Shown here: piece by piece, positions 21,380-32,166 of the stretch | How positions within the stretch are numbered: position 1 is the first letter of the stretch | Layout of the letters: every line of letters starts with the position of its first letter | Assembly (NCBI RefSeq): GCF_040183065.1 | Contig: NC_091117.1 | Coordinates: forward strand, 96,622,001-96,686,000 | Length of the DNA: 64,000 bases | Direction of reading: 5' to 3' | DNA from: Periplaneta americana | Lineage: Eukaryota; Arthropoda; Insecta; Blattodea; Blattidae | The notes under the pieces: generated by a model | Seen by the model: only the letters and a program-made list of their open reading frames with translations | Told to the model about the DNA's origin: nothing | The model's database searches: none | Translations under genes and position numbers: made by a program

Positions 21380-22010
21380 ATGATACAAAAATCCTTTATA
21401 ATCAGATCTATGGCACATTGACCCTACCTTCTCTCCTTTATGGTAGTGAAATTTGAACACTTAACCAATTAGACGAAAAGACAATGCAATCAATATAACC
21501 CTGGCTAAGAAGTGACATCAGCATATGCAGAAATGGACATTTAATTCAAGTACATTTCTATTATAATTCACAAAATTGAACAGTTGCTAATATTTTGTCT
21601 TCTAGTATGAAAACTTTCAAAGTAGCAAAATATATAAAAAGTTTGTCTATTTTGAGAAAAATTGATTTTAAAACAGTTTTTTTGATTCACCTCCAAATTT
21701 ACAGATACGAGGTATTACTTCTTAGCCATCGATAAATGATTTTTTTTTTTTTTTGAGAAAACAAAAGAGCAGGATATACACTTTTTGATCATAAAATAAA
21801 TTAAGAAACATTAGAAGAATAATTAAGAGTTGAATAAGCAGAAACGAAGATATAAACAAATAAAACAATTTGCCACAAAAAGTTTCAAGAATGAGAGACA
21901 TCAGAATTCCAAAATTAATATTGAATTACAGACTAAGACGAAGGAGACGACAGGAAGACATTTAAAACGACTACTGGACGAGGCCGAAAAGGGTCTACAA
22001 TAAGGCTTAC
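21380..22010 (+). pseudogene. LINE ORF2 C-terminus, decayed
   Basis: The plus strand reads TLTLPSLLYGSEI, a stop, then TLNQLDEKTMQSI and later SRMRDIRIPKLILNYRLRRR, then a stop and WTRPKRVYNKAYL. The LLYGSE-x-W-TL motif followed by the basic P-x-x-x-RRRR segment is the usual end of a class of insect LINE ORF2 proteins. Stops and frameshifts abound. The GAT-rich microsatellite that follows directly probably grew from the LINE tail. Confidence 0.6.
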
Positions 22011-22440
22011 TTGCGAATGGAAATGATGATGATATTGGTGGTGATAAAGATGATAGTGATTATGATAGCGATTACGATGGTGATGATGAGTTTGTTAATG
22101 ATGATGAGCATTATGATGATGTTGATGACAATGGTGGTTATGATTGCGATGATGATGCTTATTATGACAATGATGATGATGGTAATGATTATGATGATAC
22201 TAATGATTATGATGATGTTGATGTTGGTAGTGATGATGTTGATTATGATAATGATATGACGATGATGCTGATGATTATGTTGTTGATGGCGATGACGCTG
22301 ATTATGATGACGATGATTATTATTATTATGTTGATTATGATGATGGTGATGATTATGATGATGTTGATGATAGTGATGATTATGAAGACGATGATGGTAA
22401 TGATGATGATGCTGATGGTGATAATGATTATGATGAAGTT
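22011..22440. repeat. (GAT)n-rich imperfect microsatellite, probable LINE tail
   Basis: About 430 bases of GATGATGAT interrupted by TATGAT and GTT variants. The methionine-rich frame across it is an artefact. Confidence 0.95.
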
Positions 22441-22677
22441 GTATGCAATTATGTTTGTATTTCTGACTTTATAAAATGATTAGCCCTATTTTAAATTATT
22501 CTGTACTATTTGTTTCTTGTCAAGTGCTGTCCTGTGTTGTCTCAGTAGTGGTGCTGTACCGTGCTGACCAGATTACCAGGAAGGTTTGCAATGTGTATGT
22601 TAAGTATTAGTTAGTGGTCGTCCCTCCTCTACACAGCATTGGATTGTAAGTCAATATGAAAAGAGAAGCTAAGACGT

Positions 22678-22681
22678 GACA

Positions 22682-22717
<36 letters not shown>

Positions 22718-22748
22718 AAAGAAAAGAAAAGAAAAGAAAAGAAAAGAA

Positions 22749-22800
<52 letters not shown>

Positions 22801-22808
22801 AAAAAAAA
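22678..22808. repeat. (AAAG)n / (AAAAG)n microsatellite
   Basis: AAAG units, then AAAAG units, then AAAG units again, so a pentamer block sits within a tetramer array. Confidence 0.97.
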
Positions 22809-22848
22809 GGAATCTCCCTTATTTCACCTCTTGTTTCAAAAGTGTAGT

Positions 22849-24291
22849 CAGGGTGAACCGTAAGTAATGTCAATAATTTCAAGGAGTTATTCTTTGAGAT
22901 ATTTCAAACAAAAAATGTTTAATGCAATTTTGCTCGATTTTGCTTCCTTTTCGAGAAAAAAAAATATTTTATATTAAACATTTCATAGCGTATTTTGGAA
23001 AAGCTATTGAATTAATTATCAATCCTCAAGTCAATTTAAAAGAACAGTGTATTATGGTATGAAATCATTGAAAGAATTTTAATTTTGTCCTTTAAAAATT
23101 TAATCCGAACAAACGTTCTTCAAGGGAATTTTAAAACGTAAGGCACTCTGACAATGCGTATGCAAGAAATGGGTGAGACAACGAGAAATGTAAAGATAAC
23201 ACAATTGATTTTAAAGATGGCTCGGGAAATTTCTTGCGTGTAAGTATATCGGTTGCTACTTTAAAAATTAAAGTGGGAGGGAAGTATTTCCTATAGGCTG
23301 AAGAAAATGCTCGTAGTACGACAAACGGAGATGTTTTAATCACTAATTAGATTTGTATTATGTAAAATAAGCTTTTTCTTATTGCCTGTGCTCACCGAAT
23401 TATTAATTAAAATTAAACCAAAGAGCTAAAAATAATATTTTTTATTTAGCTCGTTACTTTAACATAAAATAAGCATATTGTATTTTCATTTTTTTCCTTT
23501 AGAGTTTTGAATGTTTTAAAATGTTGTTTTTATAACGTGAGATAAGCATAATAATTATTGTTTACGATCTCTAGAATATTAAACTGAAATGATAGTGTAG
23601 AAATATTTCTTAATCTTTTCAATTTAAATTGAGGGGGTCAGAAACAAAGGGGTATAAGTGCGCTTAAGTTAATTGTAAGAAAATGTGGTTGAAAATATTT
23701 AAGATTTCGTAAATTCCGGGAAATTTTTCGTTTCAACTTTACTTTGTGATGTGATTAAAAGATGTACCCCTTTGCCACTAAAATGCTCTATGTTTTAGCT
23801 TGCCTTGAATGCACTTAACTAATGTTTTTAGAAATGTCACTTGTATCTCTTTGCTTCTGACCCCTCAATTGAAATAAGCGTATCTTATAGTCTGTATTCT
23901 CGGAACATTTAATTAAAATTTGAATGTAGAGTTTATTTTAAATGTTCCAAGATTTTGTTTAATGTGAAATGATCATCGTTCACTATCCGTTCACTAACAC
24001 AGTTTAAACACAAAAATTAAACGCTATATTATCATCTGTATTTGTTCTTACAAGTATAAAAACGATGTGCATGGCAATGACCTTCAACAAGCCATGTGAA
24101 GGGGTTGTTCAGAGCAAAACAACTCCCTGCTGTTTGCAGCGTTGCACGATCTCACAATTAATGTATTTTAAAATGCACGTTTTTCTGAAAAAACTATTCA
24201 AAATATAGCAAAATGTTATTTGACTTTCTTGCTGTTTTTAACTGAAGGAATCATTCACCAGAATTAATGTTACTACTTACGATTCACCCTG
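22849..24291. mobile_element. DNA element with CAGGGTGAA ends, bottom layer of the nest
   Basis: The left end is CAGGGTGAACCGTAAGTAAT and the right end, read inward from 24291, is CAGGGTGAATCGTAAGTAGT. The similarity continues more weakly for about 50 bp. The right end was later hit by the LINE 24295-28586, whose target duplication spans this terminus. Beyond the LINE the original flank continues TGTATCCCA at about 28604. The left flank TGTAGT is a partial match, so the target duplication is not proven. No coding sequence. Confidence 0.7.
23631..23866. mobile_element. MITE, 236 bp, AATT-flanked
   Basis: The ends are GAGGGGGTCAGAAACAAAGG at the left and GAGGGGTCAGAAGCAAAGAG reading inward from the right, about 30 bp of inverted repeat. 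AATT precedes and follows, either a 4-bp target duplication or a coincidence of a palindrome. It lies inside the CAGGGTGAA element. Confidence 0.7.
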
Positions 24292-25604
24292 TGTGGTGGA
24301 AGCGTATTATGTAGCGAAATTTATAAATTTGTACTTGCAATTTGGGAAAAGGAAATTGTACCAGAACAATGGAAGGAGTCCATAATCTTACCTATTTTTA
24401 AGAAGGGGGACTAGACTAACTGTAGTAACTTTCGAGGAATATCACTTTTGTTGACGTCGTACAAAATTTTGTCCAATATCCTTTTGAGAAGATTAACTTC
24501 ATATGTAGATGAAATTATTGGGGATCATCAGTGTGGTTTCAGGCGTAATAGATCGACTATTGATCAGATTTTTTGTATTCGACAGCTATTGGAGAAAAAA
24601 TGGGAGTATAAGGGTACAGTACATCAGTTAGTCATAGATTTCCAAAAGGCGTATGACTCGGTTAAGAGAGAAGTTTTATATAATATTCTTAATGAATTTG
24701 GTATTCCCAAGAAACTAGTTCGATTAATTAAAATGTGTCTTAGTGAAACTTACAGAAGAGTCCGTATAGGCCAGTTTGTATCAGATGATTTTCCAATTCA
24801 CTGCGAGCTAAAGCAGGGAGATGCACTACTGTGCTCCAACGACAAGAAAGTCTTTGCGTAAAGAAACGGAGCGGGGTAATGCTGCGAATGAATGTTGATG
24901 TCATAAGATGGCATAAAGTCACACACGTGGGTACTCGTAACTCTATTGGTTCGCTCTCACAGCACAAACAATAACATTGTTACATACTGTATTTATATTA
25001 CCCTAGTTACAAAATTAGATCACTGTTAATCTCCTGGTCTTTTAATCCCTCCATATAGGAAATATCATAAATGCAGCGCATGGTTTTTAAACTGACATTG
25101 TAACTATAATACACTCAGGGACAAAAAAAAACCGAACACTTAAATATTTGCTGGTATTTTGCAAAACATTATCTTTTCATACAATATTATGGTAGCCATC
25201 TGTTGTTATGGAGACGTGTATACATTGTTGATTGTTTTTTGTTTTATAAACAAGCCATTACAACCAAATATTCCAATTTTGCTTTCGGAGTCTCAGCTAT
25301 AACAATTTTGTCTCAACCATTTTGTGCTTCATTATCGTTATCATTCGTTATTTCTTTATTTTTACATTTTCTGAGTTTAAGTGGGGTTGTAACATTTGTC
25401 TTAAAACAAGATGCGACCTGAAGATGTGGCTCGAGCTGTAGCCCTTTACGATGATTGACGCAGTGTACGTTACATTGCAAATGTTATGAATATGGCTAGA
25501 AGCACAACCCATGATGCCATAAAACGGTATAGAGAGACTCTAGAATATACCAGAAGACCAGGTTCGGGTCGTCCAAGAGCTACAAATCCAAATGAAGACA
25601 GGTA

Positions 25605-26518
25605 GAGAGGATCCAGGAAATAACGACCGTTCGCGCATACCCGCCGCGCAGCTGACTCTCCTTCCTTGTTTGAAGGTCAACTGGCTTCCTTAACATGTGT
25701 TCTCATAATGTTGTGAGTACTGGTTGCAACAAGTCGCCATTGTGCATTTTGTGTTACTTCAAAATGAACGACGTGATTGATAATCCCGCCGACTGTGAGG
25801 TGAGGAGTGTGATTCGATTTTTGAATGCCCGACATTTGAAACCTGCAGAAATTTACCGGTAATTGAAAGAAGTGTATGGTGATACTGTAATGAATGAAAG
25901 AAATGTAAGAAAATGGTGCAAAATGTTCAACAATGGGCGAACAAATGTCCACGATGAAACTCGACCCGGACGCCCATCACTCATCAGAGAAGACCTGAAG
26001 ACTAAAGTGAACGACAGAATCTTGCAAGACAGGCGCACATCACTCGACGAATTGCATATTGCCTTTCCTGACATTTCTCGTTCTTTGCTTGGTGAAATTG
26101 TGTCGCAACATCTTGGCTACCACAAAATCTGTGCCCGCCCGCACACTGCTGCTTCAACTCGAGAATTGCTGGATCAATTCGGTTGGGAAATCTTTGATCA
26201 TCCGCCCTATAGTCAGACCTTGCTCCTAGCGATTTTCACCTTTTCACTAAGCTGAAAGACTTTCTGTGTGGTACGCGTTTTGGAAGTGATGAAGAGTTGA
26301 AGAAGACAGTGAACACCTGGCTTAATGAACTGGCGGCAGAGTAGTATAACACGGGAATTCTAAAGCTAGTGAACAGATACGACAAATGTTTAAATGTAGG
26401 TGGTGATTATGTAGAGAAGTAAAGGAAGCTTCAGTTATGTAACAGACTTTGTTTTTTCAAATAAATATTTTTTTTAATTATTACAACAAAACGGTCGTTA
26501 TTTCCTGGATCCCCCTCG
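25605..26518 (+). mobile_element. mariner element, internally deleted, top layer of the nest
   Basis: The inverted ends share GGATCCAGGAAATAACGACC followed by GTT; the outer bases are GAGA at the left and CGAGGG at the right. TA flanks them at 25603-25604 and 26519-26520, within the Tc1 transposase. At 914 bp it is about 400 bp shorter than a full mariner, matching a gap in its transposase. Confidence 0.93.
25764..26345 (+). pseudogene. mariner transposase, internally deleted (DD34D family)
   Basis: Starts at ATG 25764 with MNDVIDNPADCEVRSVIRFL and HLKPAEIYR, then an ochre stop at 25859-25861, then NERNVRKWCKMFNNGRTNVH, ETRPGRPSLI and a helix-turn-helix through LGYHKICAR. At that point about 130 residues carrying the first two catalytic Asp residues are missing. 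The frame picks up at STRELLDQFGWEIFDHPPYS, where a one-base deletion shifts the segment that normally carries the third Asp. It is dead; its ends could still be mobilised by an active relative. Confidence 0.9.
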
Positions 26519-29487
26519 TATATGGTGTTGAGAGTTCTTAGGGAGCGCAACCTGCCAGCTACTAGTGTAGCCCAGCAATTTGTTAACATGCATGAACGCC
26601 CAATTTCGGCCAAAACAGTTAGAAGGAGGTTGAAAGCAAGTGGACTGATATCAAGTAGACCTGCAAATGGTCCCAGACTTCTCAGAATGCATCGAGTTGA
26701 ACGACTGCGTTTTGCAAATGATCACAGGGATTGGAGAAATGGACAGTGGAGCTGTGTTCTGTTCACCGATGAGTCCCGTTTCAATCTGTGCTCACTTGAT
26801 GGACATGAAAGAGTTTGGAGAAGGAGGGGAGAACGATTTTCACAGTGTTGCATTTCCGAAAATGTTCCGTATGGAGGTGGTGGAGTAATGGTTTGGGCAG
26901 GAGTGTGTACGGATGCTCGTACAGAGTTAGTTTTTGTTGAAAATGGAAGACTAACAGCTGATAGGTAAATAAATGAATGTTTGACTGATCATCTTGTGCC
27001 ATTTGGCCAATTTGTCGGCGATAATTTTGTTTTAATGCATGATAATGCACGGCCGCATATTGCCCATGCGGTCGGAGATTATCTCCAAGAAGTGGGAATC
27101 CATGTTCTTCCATGGCCAGCAAGGAGTCCAGACATGAACCCAATTGAACACGTGTGGGACATGCTTGGACGGGGTGTTAAGAATAGACGACCGAGACCAG
27201 AATCGTTACAAGAGTTGAGGCGAGCACTTGGCGAAGAATGGGAACTTATTCCTCAAGAAGACATTGCTAACCAAATTGAGAGCATGCCAAGACGTATGGA
27301 TGCAGTTATTCAAGCCAGAGGGGGTACTACCCGTTACTAAAAAGAGTTTTTAATGTTTAAGGCACCATAAAATGAAAAAAAACAGTTAGACCAAACGTTG
27401 CCATAGTTATACGCCCTTTGTAATTTTTGTAAATTTTCTCATCAGAGATTTTTTTTCAAATGTTGTATAAGGTGCTAAATGGAACATTATTTTGTTTAAA
27501 TGGGTTTTGTTTCATTTTGAAATAATTGGCAACAAAATACAAGCAAATATAGAAGTGTCCGGTTTTTTTTTTGTACCTGAGTGTATTATCTATCTACTTC
27601 GCTCCAATAGATGACGCAATAGTAAGCACATTCCTTTCACGGTTTATCTCCTGGTTGGAGAACAGTATCACCTTTACTTTTTAACTTCGCTCTAGAATAT
27701 GCCATTAGGAAAGTTCAGGATAACACAGAGGGTTTGGAATTGAACGGGTTACATCAGCTTCTTGTCTATGCGGATGACGTGAATATGTTAGGAGAAAATC
27801 CACAAACGATTAGGGAAAACGCGGAAATTCTACTTGAAGCAAGTAAAGAGATAGGGTTGGAAGTAAATCCCGAAAAGTATATAATTATGTCTCGTGATCA
27901 GAATATTGTACGAAATGTAACTATAAAAGTTTGAGATTTATCCTTCGAAGAGGTGGAAAAATTCAAATATCTTGGAGCAACAGAAACAAATATAAATGAC
28001 ACTCGGGAGGAAATTAAACGCAGAATAAATATGGGAAATGCCTGTTATTATTCGGTTGAGAAGCTCTTGTCATCTAGTCTGCTGTCAAAAAATCAGAAAG
28101 TTAGAATTTATAAAACAGTTATATTACCGGTTGTTCTGTATGGCTGTGAAACTTTGACTCTCTCTTTGAGAGAGGAAGAGAGATTGAGGGTTTTTGAGAA
28201 AAAGGTTCTTAGGAAAATATTTGGGGTTAAGAGGGATAAAGTTACAGGAGAATGGAGAAAGTTACACAACGCAGAGCTGCACGCATTGTATCCTTCACCT
28301 GACATAATTAGGAACATTAAATCCAGACGTTTGAGATGGGCAGGGCATGTAGCACGTATGGGCGAATCCAGAAATGCATATAGAGTGTTAGCTGGGAGGC
28401 CAGAGGGGAAAAGACCTTTGGGGAGGCAGAGACGTAGATGGGAAGATAATATTAAAATAGATTTAAGGGAGGTGGGGTGTGATGATAAAGACTGGATTAA
28501 TCTTGCTCAGGATAGGGACCAATGGTGGGCTTATGTGATGGCGGTAATAAACCTCCGGGTTCCTTAAAAGCCAGTAAGTAAGTAAGTACTTACGATTCAC
28601 CCTGTGTATCCCACTGTATCTTAGGAAATTTTCATTTCAAATTCTTCTGCTCTATATTTCGGTCCTTTTGTTTCAGAATCCGAACTACACTGACATACAG
28701 ACCCAGTGTTGCCAATCAAGAAACGAGATTTCCCCCTATATCATATTAAAAATCCCCCTAAAATTCAGAGAAAACCTCTATTTTTTAATTTATAATTAGA
28801 AAAATCAACATAAAATTAGCAAATACACAACTGAATAGAAAAATATTCACACATTATGCACAATGATATTAAATTTTATTAGAATAGAATACTCACAGTA
28901 AAATCCTGTATAGGCCTATTTTTCCATTGGAAGACGATTTCTTGAGAATTCGATTTTTAAGTGTTTGCGTTTTCATTACTTGCACACTGTGTACCAAAAA
29001 ATATATATATATTTTTTCAAAAATATTCAAAGTTCTGGGGGACAAATCCATTGTTGAAATGTAAGTTAATATTTTCTATCGACTTATATTACAGAGTGGA
29101 TATTTATACGAGGTAGTACAGAAATAATTATTTAATTTCTTATGAGCAAGGATTTTTAATTATTAAAATAAGATATTTATTCCAAAGGTACATACAGTAT
29201 TCATGAAATTGCTTTATAAATAAATTGATAGGCCTAAACACAGTAATATAAAAACGTACATTATTTTAAATTAATGATTAATTTCTTTGAATTTCTCATA
29301 TTTCGACCTCGAATCATTACGAACTGGTTGGCTCAATATCCATCGGGACAACAATGTGTTGCATTTTTCAAGTATTGTCACAATACACTGAAAGTCCATA
29401 ACACTTTCACCTTGCTGAGTGCCGACTTTTACTTGAGCAAGCAAACAATTAGTTTCAAACTAAAATATTGTTATTACTATTTAATAC

Positions 29488-29592
29488 GAGAAAAATTCGT
29501 ACCGGCACCGGGAATCGAACCCAGGACCTCTCAGCTCTGCGCGCTGAGCTATGCCGGGACACAATCCACGGCGCCGGCCGAACCCCTCTCGT
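29488..29592 (-). mobile_element. tRNA-derived SINE, family 5, or tRNA-like head
   Basis: The minus strand has GGCATAGCTCAGCGCGCAGAG (A box) and CCTGGGTTCGATTCCCGG (B box) in tRNA spacing. It does not fold into a canonical tRNA because the acceptor and anticodon arms are not evident. It is more likely a SINE head than a functional tRNA gene. Confidence 0.65.
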
Positions 29593-29904
29593 AATGCTTT
29601 AGTGAAAATACATATTGGCTACTTCATAGTAGTCGTGTAATATTCAATGAGGTGGGCGAGACCTCATGAAAATGAATATGTGATGTAAAATATTGTTATT
29701 AATAGCTCACGTGACTGGCAATTGTTGCGTATAATATTTAATATATAATGAAATCTATTTAAGAAAACATAGATGTAGAATGTAACAAAAAAATGAAAAA
29801 TCAGTTGTATCAAAGCATACATTTAGATTGCGGAAGTTGTTTAACCGCATTTTACTGTAGACACTATTGTTGTGTCATGGCAAGCAAGACAGGTAGAAAT
29901 TTAT

Positions 29905-30101
29905 GTTTTAAGTATTTAATGACACTTGCCGAGATTATATCAGCGTCGCCGGTGTGCCAGAATTTTGTAATATTTCACATGTCAGTAAATCTGCTGACAA
30001 GCGCCTAACCACACTTAAATGTCATTAACCAGGACTGGGATCGAACCCGCAACCTCGGGCACAGAAGGCCAGCACTATACTAATTGTGCCACCCAGATCC
30101 A
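29905..30101 (-). mobile_element. tRNA-derived SINE, family 1, diverged copy
   Basis: The body TTATATCAGCGTCGCCGGTG and the B box (GGTTCGATCCC on the minus strand) are clear. The A-box region is diverged (TGTGCC near 30085). It lies inside the hAT element 28704-32467. Confidence 0.85.
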
Positions 30102-30143
30102 CAGCAAGACAAGGAGAACACGAGACGGGAGAGAGCGTCGTAG

Positions 30144-30326
30144 CACAGTCTAGTATATACAGTCGCGAAGGTCAATACGTAGTAAATATGCAAACATTAG
30201 ATAGTTGCTCACCACTAGGATCGCTAATATCGCCTCATTACAGGCAATGCAAAATAGTACCGTCACAGTCTATTGTTTCTAGCACCCTCAAAACTCAAGC
30301 TTCGTGACTGTATATAGTAGACTGTG
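30144..30326. mobile_element. MITE of the CACAGT family, second copy
   Basis: 183 bp and almost identical to 19660-19842. The flanks GTCGTAG (30137-30143) and GTCATAG (30327-30333) are a 7-bp duplication with one change. It sits 13 bp from the larger relative at 30340. Confidence 0.9.
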
Positions 30327-30339
30327 GTCATAGTATAAT

Positions 30340-32166
30340 CACAGTTTAGTATATACACTTGCGAAGCTTGGGATGATTTTTTTGTATTTCTCCCGATAGT
30401 TGGTTGCTAGCCGATTGGAGCGCTTGTGAGTACAAGGAACAGTAGACAGTGTCACTGGCATCGTGATTTAATATAGGCACCATGTGACTCGCTTAACCCG
30501 ATCACGGAGGGTGGCGATTCAACCACATAAATTGGTTGGAATGCATAAAGAGTAACATATTTCTCTAAAATGGGTAATTTACTAGGAGACGTCGTTGCAC
30601 ATAGGCCAGTTTTACACGAATCCTAAACATCTTATTAAATATTGAACAAGTTCTGAATTATAACCTAAAATAAGACACTTTCCCCGACACTTATTCATAA
30701 TAAGGTCAAACGAGCAACGCATCTTGTATTTTTGGTCCAGGGAAAATACTTCGTTTAACCGTGTTCTATATGCAACGACGTCTCCTACCAAATTACCCTA
30801 AAATGTAGTGTAATTGTATTAATAAATTTAAAACAATGATAATGAGACACTTCAGACATAATTCACTTGCCAGTTAAGGTGTAATATTATTTTTGGCGTG
30901 AAAATTACGTTGTTCGTATGTGTAATACCTGACTTTATTTGGATTAAATATTGCGAAATTATTGTACATTCATTCATGCACGATTCAATAATTTTCAGTT
31001 ACACCGCACGGATATTTTGATATGTTGAAATTATAGGTTATGTTTACGTACCACTACTTCAATATTCACAATTATACATTATAATTAAGCGTAAAATTAC
31101 GTGTGATAACTTGTAAATGCAATTTGTCTCTATTTCAGTTGTATTTATTCGTTTCTTACGGTACTCCAATCTGAAGTCTGATTAATGTACTATGTTAGTA
31201 GACTAAACTAGCGCAGAGATAGTTCCTCTGTACTCATACTCCTTGCATATACGGATCCATGACAGGTTAGGTTTGGTTAGTTTTGGCTTTTATGTCTTGC
31301 TTATACGATCACCTGCACCTCCACAAGAAATCTCTTATAAATTCAACGATTTTCACTTCCGAAATCGCAGGAACTACCTCAGTGCTAGTTCCACCTCTTG
31401 GCCTTCGGACACTTGACTATATTGAAATACGGTAACCTCACAGCGCTTTTAGTAGGGCAACTAGATTTACAAAGTCTCCAATGCTCTGCCATTACATATG
31501 TAGGCCTATGTTATGTCATATGGAAATTATAGGTTATTATTTATATTCCTATATTCGCAATTATACATTATAATTAAGCATAATGCCATGTATGATACGC
31601 CGCACATGCAATTTGTCTGTATTTTAACACTACAATCGAGTACCTACTGAATTATTGGATGTATCTACTTCCTAAGAGACGAAGTAACACAATCGTACGT
31701 ACACTAATTTCATAGGAGTGGTATGATAAATGTTCTACCTACAATTAAGAAAGGTAGATGTGTTAAATTAAAATCACAATATAAATTCTTTTTTATTAAA
31801 CCTCAAAATACCTTCCATTCTAAACTTAAAATGTTGATGCGATTAGATTATGTTAACATGTAAAATTCTCTTCACATTAAAATAGCACAGTTTTGTAATT
31901 ATTTCTGCAACAAATTATGCAATAAGAAGCAAACGGAATTTATGGACACATTACACTAAATAAAACTTAGCAATGATACGCAATAAAGTTATAATATGAT
32001 ATTTCACTGAGCTCCATATACTGAAATAGAAAACCCGAACATATATTATCGTCTGCTCGGGAAAGGGTCTGTGCTGAGGCGATAGTAGCGATCCTGGTGG
32101 TCAGCAACTTTCTATGTATGCATATTTATTAAGTAATGGCTTCGCAACTGTATATACTAAACTGTG
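30340..32166. mobile_element. 1.8-kb CACAGT-family element with 7-bp target duplication
   Basis: The ends are CACAGTTTAGTATATACACT at the left and CACAGTTTAGTATATACAGT reading inward from the right, followed by GCGAAGC in both. A perfect 7-bp duplication GTATAAT lies at 30333-30339 and 32167-32173. The right subterminal block (GTTGCTGACCACCAGGATCG on the minus strand) matches the interior of the 183-bp MITEs. No transposase frame. The interior has a diverged direct repeat (31018-31150 and 31509-31630) and one inserted MITE. Confidence 0.88.
30573..30797. mobile_element. 225-bp MITE with 8-bp target duplication
   Basis: The ends are GGTAATTTACTAGGAGACGT and, read inward from the right, GGTAATTTGGTAGGAGACGT; inverted similarity extends to about 33 bp. 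A perfect 8-bp duplication CTAAAATG lies at 30565-30572 and 30798-30805. The GG start and 8-bp duplication do not fit hAT ends; superfamily open. Confidence 0.88.

Larger units (their letters stand above)
25411..27340 (+). pseudogene. Tc1 transposase split by a mariner insertion
   Basis: Begins with ATG at 25411: MRPEDVARAVALYDD, a TGA, then RSVRYIANVMNMARSTTHDA, the paired-like DNA-binding helices, and the GRPR-type linker GSGRPRATN. The frame meets the mariner at 25604 and resumes in phase at 26521. The catalytic core has LFTDESRFNL (first Asp), VLMHDNARPHIA (second Asp) and SPDMNPIEHVWD (Glu). Exactly 34 residues separate the last two, so it is DD34E. It ends MPRRMDAVIQARGG and a stop at 27340. 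A TAA near 26966 is a further break. About 338 codons in all, the usual Tc1 length. Confidence 0.93.
25112..27583 (+). mobile_element. Tc1-like transposon, fourth layer
   Basis: The ends are CACTCAGGGACAAAAAAAAA and, read inward from 27583, CACTCAGGTACAAAAAAAAA; the similarity continues through CCGAACACTT. TA is at 25110-25111 and 27584-27585. It carries a Tc1 transposase that would be nearly full length if the mariner at 25605-26518 were absent. Confidence 0.92.
24829..27665. mobile_element. small TA-flanked element, third layer (about 365 bp plus insert)
   Basis: The ends CTGTGCTCCAACGA and (read inward from the right) CTGTTCTCCAACCA are inverted repeats with two mismatches. TA flanks them at 24827-24828 and 27666-27667, inside the LINE coding sequence. 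Only 283 bp (24829-25111) and 82 bp (27584-27665) belong to this element; the rest is the Tc1 inserted in it. Confidence 0.8.
24310..28567 (+). pseudogene. LINE reverse transcriptase, interrupted
   Basis: The part before the insertion reads FRGISLLLTSYKILSNILL, CGFRRNRSTIDQIFCIRQLL, VIDFQKAYDSVKRE (RT motif A with its Asp) and HCELKQGDAL. After the insertion the same frame resumes with [28 protein letters not shown] (motif C, YADD), KFKYLGATETN, LYGCETLTLSLREE and RRLRWAGHVARMGE, ending at a stop at 28565-28567. The reading continues exactly across 24828/27666 if the insertion and one TA are ignored. Two stops (TAG near 24413, TGA at 27932-27934) also disable it. The endonuclease domain is lost by 5' truncation. 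Confidence 0.9.
24295..28586 (+). mobile_element. 5'-truncated LINE with 21-bp target duplication, second layer
   Basis: A 21-bp duplication beginning TACTTACGATTCACCCTGTG lies at 24274-24294 and 28587-28607. The element ends with a TAAGTAAGTAAGT tail and is truncated at its 5' end, both typical of target-primed reverse transcription. The reverse transcriptase frame is split between 24310-24828 and 27666-28567 by a later DNA element. Pieces of the same LINE family end lie at 49355-49535 and 50663-50768. Confidence 0.93.

Noticed and set aside
22011..22474. Methionine-rich open frames
   Set aside because: Produced by an imperfect (GAT)n tract; no start context, domain or conservation argument.
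29488..29592. Functional tRNA gene
   Set aside because: A and B boxes are present, but the acceptor stem and anticodon loop are not convincing and the context is a transposon; SINE head preferred.
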